The notes under the pieces are model-generated. The model ran no database searches. It saw nothing but the letters and a program-made list of their open reading frames with translations, and had not been told where the DNA came from. From Pseudomonadota bacterium (lineage in GTDB: Bacteria; Pseudomonadota; Alphaproteobacteria; Rhizobiales; Xanthobacteraceae), in contig JAEWHT010000288.1 in assembly GCA_023387695.1 (NCBI GenBank), positions 1-31,153 of the forward strand: DNA of 31,153 nt, written 5' to 3'. The position numbers and the translations under genes were made by a program. Shown here piece by piece: positions 8,103-15,664 of the stretch (within the stretch, counting starts at the first letter, position 1; the number at the start of each line of letters is the position of its first letter).

Positions 8103-9083
8103 ATGATCACCAGGCGACATTTCCTTCAGACCGCGGCCTGCGCCGCGGCCGCGCTTGCGGCGCCACGTGCCTTTGCGCTCGGCAATCCATCCTATCCTTC
8201 GCGCAGCGTGAAATGGGTGGTGCCTTATGCACCCGGCGGCGCCACCGACGTACTGTCGCGGCTGATCTGCCAGCGTTTGTCTGATCGGCTCGGACAAACC
8301 TTCATCGTCGAGAACAAGCCCGGCGCGGGCAGCAATATCGGCACGCAGGCGGTGATCACGTCCGCGCCGGACGGATACACGCTGCTGCTGACCTCGACCG
8401 CGAATGCGATCAACGCTTCGTTCGATCCGGCACTGCCTTACGATTTCGCCAAGGGCATCACGCCCGTCGCCGGCGTCGCCCGCATTCCGCTGGTCCTGGT
8501 CGTCAACAATGATCTACCAGTGAAGAGCGTCGCCGACTTCATCGCTTACGCCAAGGCCAACCCCGGCAAGATGTCGATCGCATCCTCAGGCATCGGCACC
8601 TCGCTGCATCTCTCCGGCGAGCTGTTCAAGTCGATGGCCGGCGTGCAGTTTACCCATGTGCCCTATCGCGGCTCCGCGCCGGGACTGACCGACGTGATGA
8701 GCGGCCAGATCCAGGGCATGTTCGACAACGTCACCTCGTCCTTCGAGCTGGTGCGTGCCGGCAAGCTGCGCGCGCTCGGCGTCACCACGCGCGAGCGCTC
8801 GGAGATTTTGCCTGAGGTGCCGCCGATCGCGGACAATTTGCCCGGCTACGAGACGTCTTCGTTCTACGGCGTCGGCGCCCCCTGCGACACGCCGCGCGAG
8901 ATCGTCGACCTCCTCAATCGCGAGGTCGACGCGGCCTTGTCCGATGCCGAGATCAAGGTTCGCATCGCCGAGCTCGGCGCGATCCCGTTGCATGGCAACG
9001 CCGGCGAGTTCGGCACCATGCTCACAGCTGAGACCGAGCGCTGGCGCAAGGTGGTCGAGCTGTCGGGAATCAAGAAGGAATAG
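8103..9083 (+). CDS. Tripartite tricarboxylate transporter substrate-binding protein (Bug family)
   Basis: A 326-aa periplasmic binding protein. The N-terminus TRRHFLQ followed by an Ala-rich stretch and an AFA cleavage region near residue 25 is a twin-arginine-type signal. Family hallmarks are VVPYAPGGATDVLSR (about 39-53) and VENKPGAGSNIGT with APDGYTLLL. Such proteins bind carboxylates for TctA/TctB permeases, but neither permease gene is nearby, so this is an orphan receptor, a very common situation in this family. A GGAGG site 5 bases before the ATG fixes the start. The upstream leader can fold so as to cover part of that site. Confidence 0.88.
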   Translation: MITRRHFLQTAACAAAALAAPRAFALGNPSYPSRSVKWVVPYAPGGATDVLSRLICQRLSDRLGQTFIVENKPGAGSNIGTQAVITSAPDGYTLLLTSTANAINASFDPALPYDFAKGITPVAGVARIPLVLVVNNDLPVKSVADFIAYAKANPGKMSIASSGIGTSLHLSGELFKSMAGVQFTHVPYRGSAPGLTDVMSGQIQGMFDNVTSSFELVRAGKLRALGVTTRERSEILPEVPPIADNLPGYETSSFYGVGAPCDTPREIVDLLNREVDAALSDAEIKVRIAELGAIPLHGNAGEFGTMLTAETERWRKVVELSGIKKE

Positions 9084-9142
9084 CCTGCAGCATCTGCGCG
9101 CCAAACAGGTGGATCGCCGTCCTGGACGATCGTGCCCCTCCC

Positions 9143-9415
9143 TCAGTACACCTTCTTGTGACGCTTGCGCGGCGGCGGCTCATTGGAGACGTAGTAGGGA
9201 TTAATGTCGCAGCTGGCTGGCAGGCCCGACGCCGTCGCGCGGCACTGCTCCAGCGAGGTGAACGAGCAGTCGAACCGGTCGCTGCCGCCACCGCGAGGGC
9301 CTCCCGACCAGATGTGCATGCACACGGGATAGCGGGGGTCGTAGCGCTGGGCGCTCGCATCTGCCGCGACGAACAGCGTGGCAATGGCGGTGAGGGTCAG
9401 GAGAGGGAGACGCAT
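9143..9415 (-). CDS. Small secreted DUF3551-like protein
   Basis: A 90-aa protein with a Sec signal peptide (MRLPLLTLTAIATLFVAADASA, cleavage after ASA). The mature part has YPVCMHIW, DRFDCSFTSLEQCRATASG and ASCDINPYY; four cysteines and the tryptophan fit the DUF3551 family that is abundant in Bradyrhizobium. Function unknown; probably periplasmic with disulfides. It ends in a basic RKRHKK tail. The ATG at 9415 was chosen because it begins the signal peptide and has GAGG upstream. A 26-bp palindrome lies 35 bp upstream of the start. Confidence 0.8.
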   Translation of the reverse strand: MRLPLLTLTAIATLFVAADASAQRYDPRYPVCMHIWSGGPRGGGSDRFDCSFTSLEQCRATASGLPASCDINPYYVSNEPPPRKRHKKVY

Positions 9416-9841
9416 CGTACATGTCCTCGAATCGGTAACAGCGGCAGGCGCTATGCCATTTCGATATGGCACAGCAGCGCGAAAGAAGCGATCGCTCGCA
9501 TTCATACCTCTCCCGCTTGTGACACGCACCAAAAAACGATCCGACGCAGTGCCGTAATGGTTTGAAATCGAGAAAGTGCGTCACGACCGGCCTGCATTGA
9601 ACGCATATCTCGCCACAAGTTTCCTTCGACAAAGGTCGCACGTCGACAGTGCGGGAAACCATTCGCAGGCACCGGCGAACAGACTAGTCTTTCGAAGACA
9701 ACGCCGGCCTCGGACCGATGACGTTCCCGGGCAATCAACAAACACATGGGCTGAAGGAAACGCACATCCACGCTCGAACTCTCGAGCGCGGCTCCGCTAT
9801 GCGCGGAGGAAGATGCGCTGGCCCGCCTTTGGTCCCAGGGC
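9416..9841. other. Divergent intergenic region between DUF3551 gene and RND pump
   Basis: 426 bp with no convincing gene; the open frames present have no motif or ribosome binding site. It holds a near-perfect 26-bp palindrome (9450-9475; GCTNTGCCAT-N6-ATGGCANAGC) close to the DUF3551 gene. On the pump side there is a strong GGAGGAAG site followed by an ATG at 9813 that opens a 28-codon frame overlapping the pump start. I see no adaptor (membrane fusion) gene or remnant of one. Confidence 0.5.
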
Positions 9842-12800
9842 ATGCAAGAGAGTTTCTCGTCTCCGTTCATCCGCTATCCGATCGGCACGTCGCTGCTGAT
9901 GGCGGGCATCCTGTTCGTGGGCCTTGTGGCCTATCCGCTGCTGCCGGTTGCGCCGCTGCCGCAGGTCGACTTTCCAACCATCCAGGTCTCCGCGTCGCTT
10001 CCAGGCGGCAGCCCGGAAACGATGGCTTCCTCGGTGGCACAGCCGCTTGAGCGTCAACTCGCGCAGATCCCCGGCATCACACAGATGACCTCGACGAGCT
10101 CGCTTGGCTCGGCCTCGATCACCATCCAGTTCGATCTCAATCGCCTGATCGATGCCGCTGCCAACGACGTGCAGGCTGCGATCAACGCGGCGGGCGGCCA
10201 ATTGCCGAAAAACCTGCCCTCGCCACCAACCTATCGGAAGGTCAACCCGGCGGACTCTCCGATCATGATCCTGTCGGCGACCTCCGAAACACTGCCGCTG
10301 ACCACGGTCAGCGACCGCACCGACGCCCAGCTCGCGCAGCAGATCAGCCAAATCCCGGGTGTCGCGCAGGTCTTTGTCGGCGGGCAACAGAAGCCTTCGG
10401 TGCGCATCCAGGTCGATCCGGCCAAGCTGGTCGCCAAGGGATTGTCGCTAGAGGACGTACGTAGCCAGATCGCGATCGCGACCACGGACAGCCCGAAGGG
10501 CAACATCGACGGCCCGCAGCGCGCCTACACCGTCTACGCCAACGACCAACTGCTCGAAGCTTCCCAGTGGCAAGACGTCATCATCGCCTATCGTAACGGC
10601 GCTCCCTTGCGGGTCCGTGACATCGGCGAAGCCGTGTCGGGCCCGGAGGATATGAAGACCGCCGCCTGGGCCGACGGCAAGCGAGGCGTGTTCCTCGTGA
10701 TCTTCAAGCAACCCGGCGCCAACGTCATCGAGACGGTCAAACGCATCAAGGAGAAATTGCCACGGCTGATCGCAGCCATTCCGCCCGCAATCGGCATCAA
10801 GATCATCAGCGACCGCACCATCACCATTCGCGCCGCAGTCGACGACGTGCAAATCACGCTCATGATCACAATCGTGCTGGTGGTGATGGTGATCTTCGTC
10901 TTTTTGCGTAGCTTCTGGGCCACCATCATCCCAAGCATCACCGTGCCGCTGGCGCTGTTAGGAGCTTGCTCGCTGATGTGGGTGTTCGGCTATTCGCTGG
11001 ACAATCTCTCGCTGATGGCACTGACGATCGCGGTCGGCTTCGTGGTCGACGACGCAATCGTGATGCTGGAGAACATCACGCGCTATGTCGAGCAAGGCGA
11101 GAACCCGGTCACCGCCGCCTATAAGGGTGCAGCCGAGATCGGCTTCACCATCGTCTCCATCAGCATCTCGCTGGTCGCGGTGCTGATCCCGCTGCTACTG
11201 ATGGGCGGCATCATCGGCCGGCTGTTCCGCGAATTTGCCGTGACGCTGTCGATGGCGATCTTCGTCTCGCTCGTGGTTTCGCTGAGCTTGACGCCGATGA
11301 TGGCTTCTCGCTTCCTGCGCTCCGATCACGAAGCCCGCCATGGCCGCGCCTACCAATGGAGCGAGCGGCTGTTCGAGCGCCTGCTCGGCACCTATGAGCG
11401 CGGGCTCGACCTCGCGCTACGACACAGCCTGATTACGCTGTGCGTCTTCTTCGCGACCGTCGCACTGTCGGCGCTGCTGTTCATCTTGATCCCCAAGGGC
11501 TTCTTCCCGCAGCAGGACAATGGCTTCCTCACAGCGGTATCGGAAATGCCCCAGGACATCTCGTTCGCCGAGATGAAGCGGCGGCAGGAGGAGCTCAATG
11601 CCATCGTGCAGGCCGATCCCGCTGTCGATTCCATCGCGATGTTCATCGGCGGAGGTGGCACGGCGCTGAATTCGGGACGCATGTATGTCACGCTCAAGCC
11701 GATCGGGGAGCGTGACGCCAATGCGCAACAGATCATCGCGCGGCTGCGGCCGAAGCTCGCCAAGGTCGAGGGCGCCCGCCTCTATATGCAGGCCTCGCAA
11801 GACGTGCGCCTCGGCGGCCGCGCTACCCGGACTCAATTCGAATTCACGCTCCAGGACGCCAACCTCACGGAGCTGAACAAATGGGCGCCGAAGATCCTAA
11901 CGGAGATGAGAGGCCTGCCGGAGCTTCGCGACGTCGCCACGGACCAACAGACCGAAGGTACGACGGTGCAGCTCGCGATCAATCGCGACACGGCCGCGCG
12001 CTATGGCATCCAGCCGCAGCTGATCGACGACACGCTTTATGACGCCTTCGGCCAGCGTCAGGTGACGCAATATTTCACGCAGACCAACAGCTATCATGTC
12101 GTGCTCGAGATCACGCCGGCGCTGCAGGGCAAGATCGACACGCTCGACAAGCTCTACATCAAATCGCCACTGACCGGAGACGAGGTCCCGCTTTCAGTCA
12201 TCTGCCGCTGGAACAGCGACCCGGTGCGCCCGCTCGCGATCGCACATCAGAGCCAGTTTCCCGCCGTGACGATCAGCTTCAATCTTGCCGAGGGCGTCGC
12301 GCTGGGACTGGCGACCGGCGCCGTGATGCGCGCGGTCAATGACATGGGTGCACCGCCGACCCTGTCCATGAGTTTCCAGGGCACCGCGCAAGCGTTCCAG
12401 CAATCGCTCGGCACTGTGCCAATGCTGATACTTGCCGCGCTCGTCGTGGTCTATCTGGTGCTGGGCGTGCTCTATGAGAGCTATATCCACCCGCTAACCA
12501 TCCTGTCCACGTTGCCGTCGGCTGGCGTTGGCGCGATCGCAATCCTGATGATTTTTGGCTTCGATTTCAGCCTGATCGCCCTGATCGGCGTCATTCTCCT
12601 GATCGGCATCGTCAAGAAGAACGGCATCATGATGGTGGACTTCGCCATCGCGGCCGAGCGGGAGCAGCACCTGACGCCGGAGCAGTCGATCCGCCAAGCG
12701 GCCCTGTTGCGCTTCCGGCCGATCATGATGACGACGATGGCGGCGCTGCTCGGCGGCGTCCCCCTGATGCTCGGCACCGGCACCGGCGCCGAGATCCGCC

Positions 12801-12976
12801 AACCGCTCGGCTACGCCATGGTCGGCGGCCTCATCGTCAGCCAGGCCCTGACCTTGTTCACGACGCCCGTCGTCTATCTCTACCTCGACCGCCTCTCCAA
12901 TGCGCTGTCGCGCTGGATGGAGAAGAAGCCGAAAGCAGAGATCGAGAGCGAGGAGCAGAAGGACGCAGCTGAGTAG
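9842..12976 (+). CDS. RND efflux transporter permease (HAE1 type), orphan
   Basis: A 1044-aa proton-driven inner-membrane pump subunit. TM1 is near the N-terminus (GTSLLMAGILFVGLVAYPLL), two large periplasmic loops follow (PQVDFPTIQV is typical of the first), and the proton-relay aspartates are seen in AVGFVVDDAIVMLENI, with the lysine in GIVKKNGIMMVDFAI. Length is normal for AcrB/MdtB/MdtC-type proteins, and the start of the protein most resembles the MdtB/MdtC branch. Usually such genes sit next to a membrane fusion protein; here the upstream neighbour is on the opposite strand and the downstream one (htpG) converges, so adaptor and outer-membrane channel must come from elsewhere. Ribosome binding at 9842 is weak, while a strong site serves a short overlapping frame at 9813. 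Confidence 0.93.
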   Translation: MQESFSSPFIRYPIGTSLLMAGILFVGLVAYPLLPVAPLPQVDFPTIQVSASLPGGSPETMASSVAQPLERQLAQIPGITQMTSTSSLGSASITIQFDLNRLIDAAANDVQAAINAAGGQLPKNLPSPPTYRKVNPADSPIMILSATSETLPLTTVSDRTDAQLAQQISQIPGVAQVFVGGQQKPSVRIQVDPAKLVAKGLSLEDVRSQIAIATTDSPKGNIDGPQRAYTVYANDQLLEASQWQDVIIAYRNGAPLRVRDIGEAVSGPEDMKTAAWADGKRGVFLVIFKQPGANVIETVKRIKEKLPRLIAAIPPAIGIKIISDRTITIRAAVDDVQITLMITIVLVVMVIFVFLRSFWATIIPSITVPLALLGACSLMWVFGYSLDNLSLMALTIAVGFVVDDAIVMLENITRYVEQGENPVTAAYKGAAEIGFTIVSISISLVAVLIPLLLMGGIIGRLFREFAVTLSMAIFVSLVVSLSLTPMMASRFLRSDHEARHGRAYQWSERLFERLLGTYERGLDLALRHSLITLCVFFATVALSALLFILIPKGFFPQQDNGFLTAVSEMPQDISFAEMKRRQEELNAIVQADPAVDSIAMFIGGGGTALNSGRMYVTLKPIGERDANAQQIIARLRPKLAKVEGARLYMQASQDVRLGGRATRTQFEFTLQDANLTELNKWAPKILTEMRGLPELRDVATDQQTEGTTVQLAINRDTAARYGIQPQLIDDTLYDAFGQRQVTQYFTQTNSYHVVLEITPALQGKIDTLDKLYIKSPLTGDEVPLSVICRWNSDPVRPLAIAHQSQFPAVTISFNLAEGVALGLATGAVMRAVNDMGAPPTLSMSFQGTAQAFQQSLGTVPMLILAALVVVYLVLGVLYESYIHPLTILSTLPSAGVGAIAILMIFGFDFSLIALIGVILLIGIVKKNGIMMVDFAIAAEREQHLTPEQSIRQAALLRFRPIMMTTMAALLGGVPLMLGTGTGAEIRQPLGYAMVGGLIVSQALTLFTTPVVYLYLDRLSNALSRWMEKKPKAEIESEEQKDAAE

Positions 12977-12988
12977 GCCGGGCTTGCG

Positions 12989-14863
12989 TTAGCCCAGCCC
13001 CTGCAGCACCAGACGGTTCAACCTCGCGGCAAAGGCCGCCGGATCCTCCGGCAATTCACCGTCCAGAATCTGCGCCTGTTCGAGCAGGAGCAGGCTGACG
13101 TCATCGACAGTCTTGGAGCCGGCCTGAGCCCTGGTGATCGCCGTGACCATCGGGTGGCGCAAATTGATCTCCAGGATCGGCTTGGTGCGCATGCCGCGGT
13201 TCTGCTGCGCCAGGATGCGCTCGAGCTCGCGGCTCGGGCCCTCGCTGTCGGCAACGAGGCAGGACGCCGAACTGGTGAGGCGCGTCGAGGCCTTGACGTC
13301 GCTGACGCGTTCGCCGAGCGCGGCCTTGATCACCGCGATGGTGGCGGCTTCGTCCGCCACCGGCTCGTCCTTCTTTGCCTCGTCCTTGTCGTCGACGCAC
13401 GGGATCAGGTCGAGGTTGAGATCGCCCTGGCTGAGCGACTTCAGCGGCTTGCCCTCGAACTCCGTCGGCATCGAGGTCCAAAAGGCATCGACGGGGTCGG
13501 ACAACAGCAGCACCTCGATGCCGCGCGCGGTGGCAGCTTCCAGCCGCGGGCTGGATTTCAACCGCTCGATGCTGTCGCCGACGAGATAATAGATCTCGGT
13601 CTGGTTCGGCTTGAAATCGGCGACGATGTCCTTCAGCGCGCGCTTCTCACCGGTCGTTGTGGTGAAGCGCGACAACGCCAGCAGCTTCTCGCGGCGCTCG
13701 AAATCCTCGTAGATGCCCTCTTTCAGCACGGCGCCGAAGGCGTCCCAGATCTTTGCGAAATTCTCCGCGTCCTTCTCGGCGAGACTTTCGAGCTCGTTGA
13801 CGACGCGGGTCGCAACGGCTTTGCGGATCTGGGCCAGTTGCGGGTTGTTCTGGAGCATCTCGCGCGAGATGTTGAGCGGAAGATCCTCGCTGTCGACAAC
13901 GCCGCGGATGAAGCGCAGATAGCCCGGCAGCAAGTCGGCATCATCGGTGATGAAGACGCGGCGGACATAGAGCTTGACCCGGCCCTTGCGGTTCGGCTCG
14001 AACAGGTCGAACGGCTTGGTCGACGGCGCAAACAACAGCACGGCGTAGGAGTAACGGCCCTCCGCGCGGTAGTGCAGCGTCATCGCGGGATCGTCGAAGG
14101 CGGACGCAATCTGCTGATAGGCCTTCTTGTAGTCTTCCGCCGAAAGTTCGGATTTCGAGCGCTGCCACAGTGCGCTCGCCGAATTGATCTGCCGCGGCTC
14201 GCCCTCTTCCGGCACCAGCTCGATCGGGAACAGGATGTTGTCAGAATAGGCGCTGATGATGCGCTCGATCTCGTAGGTTTCGAGATATTTTTTCGCGTCG
14301 TCCTTCAAATGCAAGACGATCTCGGTGCCACGCCCCAGGCGCGCCGCCTCCTCCTCGCTCGCCCGTGCGATCTCGAAGCCGGAGCCGCCGGAAGACGTCC
14401 AGGTCCAGGCATCGCTCTCGCCGGCGCGGCGGCTGAGCACGACGATCTTGTCGGCGACCATGAAGGCGGAATAGAAGCCGACGCCGAACTGGCCGATCAG
14501 GCCGAGACCGTCCTTGGCCTCCTTCAGCTTCGACACGAACGCCTTGGTGCCGGAGCGGGCGATGGTGCCGAGATGGTCGATCAGTTCCTGCCGCTCCATG
14601 CCGATGCCGTTGTCGGCGATGACAAGCGTTCCCGCGGTCTTGTTCGGGATAATGCGGATCTTGAGCGCGTCGCCCTCGCCCAGCAGCGCCGGATTGGCGA
14701 TCGCCTCATAGCGCAACTTGTCGCAGGCATCCGAGGCGTTGGAGACGAGCTCACGCAGGAAGATGTCGGTCTCCGAATAGACGGAATGCACCATCAAGTG
14801 CAGCAGCTCGGAAACCTCTGCCTGGAAAGGCTGCGTATGCGTGGCCGTATCGGACGTCGTCAT
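12989..14863 (-). CDS. htpG: Molecular chaperone HtpG (Hsp90)
   Basis: A 624-aa bacterial Hsp90, cytoplasmic ATP-dependent chaperone. The GHKL ATPase domain is clear: ELVSNASDACDKLRY (about 39-53), DNGIGM, and GQFGVGFYSAFMV forming the nucleotide lid; the middle domain includes DLPLNISREMLQNN, and the C-terminal dimerisation domain ends with LNRLVLQGLG. Length equals the usual 610-640 aa. The gene converges on the RND pump with only 12 bp between stop codons. Upstream lies an RpoH-like promoter (14901-14928), consistent with heat-shock control. Confidence 0.97.
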   Translation of the reverse strand: MTTSDTATHTQPFQAEVSELLHLMVHSVYSETDIFLRELVSNASDACDKLRYEAIANPALLGEGDALKIRIIPNKTAGTLVIADNGIGMERQELIDHLGTIARSGTKAFVSKLKEAKDGLGLIGQFGVGFYSAFMVADKIVVLSRRAGESDAWTWTSSGGSGFEIARASEEEAARLGRGTEIVLHLKDDAKKYLETYEIERIISAYSDNILFPIELVPEEGEPRQINSASALWQRSKSELSAEDYKKAYQQIASAFDDPAMTLHYRAEGRYSYAVLLFAPSTKPFDLFEPNRKGRVKLYVRRVFITDDADLLPGYLRFIRGVVDSEDLPLNISREMLQNNPQLAQIRKAVATRVVNELESLAEKDAENFAKIWDAFGAVLKEGIYEDFERREKLLALSRFTTTTGEKRALKDIVADFKPNQTEIYYLVGDSIERLKSSPRLEAATARGIEVLLLSDPVDAFWTSMPTEFEGKPLKSLSQGDLNLDLIPCVDDKDEAKKDEPVADEAATIAVIKAALGERVSDVKASTRLTSSASCLVADSEGPSRELERILAQQNRGMRTKPILEINLRHPMVTAITRAQAGSKTVDDVSLLLLEQAQILDGELPEDPAAFAARLNRLVLQGLG

Positions 14864-14900
14864 GCGTTTACCCGGTCAATCCAAAATGGGGAAAGCCGGG

Positions 14901-14928
14901 ATATAGCGCGATGGGGAAAGGGATCAAG
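14901..14928 (-). promoter_or_regulatory. RpoH (sigma-32)-type promoter of htpG
   Basis: Read on the minus strand: CTTGAT (-35, 14923-14928), a 16-bp spacer, and CTATAT (-10, 14901-14906). Alphaproteobacterial RpoH promoters are close to CTTGAA-N16/17-CYTATnT. Transcription would start near 14893, leaving a leader of about 30 nt before the htpG ATG. Confidence 0.65.
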
Positions 14929-14937
14929 TGGACAGCG

Positions 14938-14964
14938 AAAACCGCCCTCCGGGCGGGAGGGCGG
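14938..14964 (-). terminator. Rho-independent terminator of the 143-aa secreted protein gene
   Basis: CCGCCCTC (14942-14949) and GAGGGCGG (14957-14964) form a perfect 8-bp GC stem with a 7-nt loop. Read on the minus strand the stem is followed by GGTTTTCGC, a short U tract. It lies 23 bp past the stop at 14988 and just upstream of the htpG promoter, insulating the two genes. Confidence 0.7.
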
Positions 14965-14987
14965 CTTTGCGGAAGGGCGGGCGAAAA

Positions 14988-15419
14988 TCAGGTCACGCAG
15001 CGGCCCGGCTGCAGCAGTTTTGCGACTTCAGTCAAGGAGCTGACCATCGGCTCGCAGGCGATCGTCGGCTTGCGGCCAGACTTCAGCAGCGTCGGGGCCG
15101 GCTTGGCGTTGCCAATCTCGATGGCAGCGGGCACGCGGAGCAGTACCGACGTATCGGGCAGGTCGTTCAACCGCATCGAGACGGTGCGGGTCGGAACCGT
15201 TGCCGGCTTGATGCCGGCAAGCCGGTCGGACTTGCCCGACCGATTGACGTTGCGACTTGCGAGGTTGCGACCCGAGGTCTGGCCCGGCTGATCAGCGACC
15301 GCTTCCCAGCGGTCGGCAAGATCATGGCCAGAAGCCAGTTGCACGGCGCCAACCTGGACGGCGCCCAACGTCGCAGCAATGGCGACGGCACCAAGGAATA
15401 CCTTTTGAATCTGCGGCAT
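14988..15419 (-). CDS. Conserved hypothetical secreted or membrane-anchored protein
   Basis: A 143-aa protein whose N-terminus (MPQIQKVFLGAVAIAATLGAV) is a signal peptide or anchor. The central part is polar and Arg-rich (DRWEAVADQ, SRNVNRSGKSDRL). The C-terminus ACEPMVSSLTEVAKLLQPGRCVT, with two cysteines, is a block I recall from unnamed proteins of Bradyrhizobium and Rhodopseudomonas. No enzymatic motif is visible. The ATG at 15419 gives the signal peptide and has GAGGGA upstream. It has its own terminator and an EcfG-like promoter match (15457-15482), suggesting a stress-induced envelope protein; that is inference. Confidence 0.75.
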   Translation of the reverse strand: MPQIQKVFLGAVAIAATLGAVQVGAVQLASGHDLADRWEAVADQPGQTSGRNLASRNVNRSGKSDRLAGIKPATVPTRTVSMRLNDLPDTSVLLRVPAAIEIGNAKPAPTLLKSGRKPTIACEPMVSSLTEVAKLLQPGRCVT

Positions 15420-15456
15420 GGCTGTCGGTCCCTCGCCCCATGGCGATCGCGGGAAC

Positions 15457-15482
15457 AACGCGAAGAGACTGCCGGAGTTTCC
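15457..15482 (-). promoter_or_regulatory. EcfG-like promoter of the 143-aa secreted protein gene
   Basis: On the minus strand: GGAAA (15478-15482), 17-bp spacer, CGTT (15457-15460). The general stress sigma factor EcfG recognises about GGAAC-N16/18-CGTT, so there is one mismatch in the -35. Predicted start near 15450, about 30 nt before the ATG at 15419. Confidence 0.4.
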
Positions 15483-15487
15483 CAGAC

Positions 15488-15503
15488 GTTAAGATCACTT
15501 AAC
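15488..15503. promoter_or_regulatory. Perfect inverted repeat, possible operator
   Basis: GTTAAG-ATCA-CTTAAC is a perfect 6-bp inverted repeat, placed between a leftward gene (start 15419) and the rightward small-RNA candidate. The two TTAA half-sites recall CtrA boxes (TTAA-N7-TTAA) but the spacing here is six, one short. The binding protein is unknown. Confidence 0.4.
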
Positions 15504-15539
15504 CGTGTGCGGCAAAAGCGCAGCTAAAAAATTTTGAAA

Positions 15540-15660
15540 CCACCTGGAACGACTCGCTGGGCCGGGAGTCGTCTCAACAGCCGGCTATTCCCCCCTGCCC
15601 CATAAGCCGGCGACGTAGGGCGCGACTGTGGTGATGCCAGTCGCGCCTTACTTTTTTTCG
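15540..15660 (+). ncRNA. Candidate small regulatory RNA with C-rich loop
   Basis: Three consecutive hairpins are seen on the plus strand. The first: ACGACTC (15549-15555) with GAGTCGT (15566-15572). The second: GCCGGCT (15580-15586) with AGCCGGC (15605-15611), around an 18-nt loop containing CCCCCCTGCCCC. The third: a 13-bp stem (15615-15627 with 15639-15651, one G-U pair) followed at once by seven T residues, a textbook terminator. No plus-strand gene lies upstream for 2.5 kb, and on the minus strand the third hairpin has no U tract. The 5' end is estimated from the first hairpin. C-rich exposed loops in alphaproteobacterial small RNAs often pair with ribosome binding sites. I cannot assign it to a named family. 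Confidence 0.65.
15615..15658 (+). terminator. Strong rho-independent terminator of the small-RNA candidate
   Basis: A 13-bp stem with an 11-nt loop (GTGGTGATGCC) followed directly by T7 at 15652-15658. Plus-strand polarity is clear because the minus strand lacks T residues after the stem. No plus-strand protein gene precedes it. Confidence 0.85.
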
Positions 15661-15664
15661 GAGG

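Noticed and set aside
9694..9731. GGAAC-N19-CGTT on the minus strand as an EcfG promoter for the DUF3551 gene
   Set aside because: The spacer is longer than the usual 16-18 and the motif is nearly 300 bp from the start codon.
9502..9870. 122-codon minus-strand frame in the region before the RND gene
   Set aside because: No signal, domain or ribosome site and overlaps the RND start; looks like chance.
12980..12995. GGGCT/AGCCC hairpin between the RND and htpG stops as a bidirectional terminator
   Set aside because: Only five base pairs, overlaps the htpG stop codon and has no U tract on either strand.
13154..15043. Very long open frame on the plus strand opposite htpG
   Set aside because: It is the antisense of a clear Hsp90 gene; high third-position GC keeps the opposite frame free of stops. 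The translation has no domain pattern.
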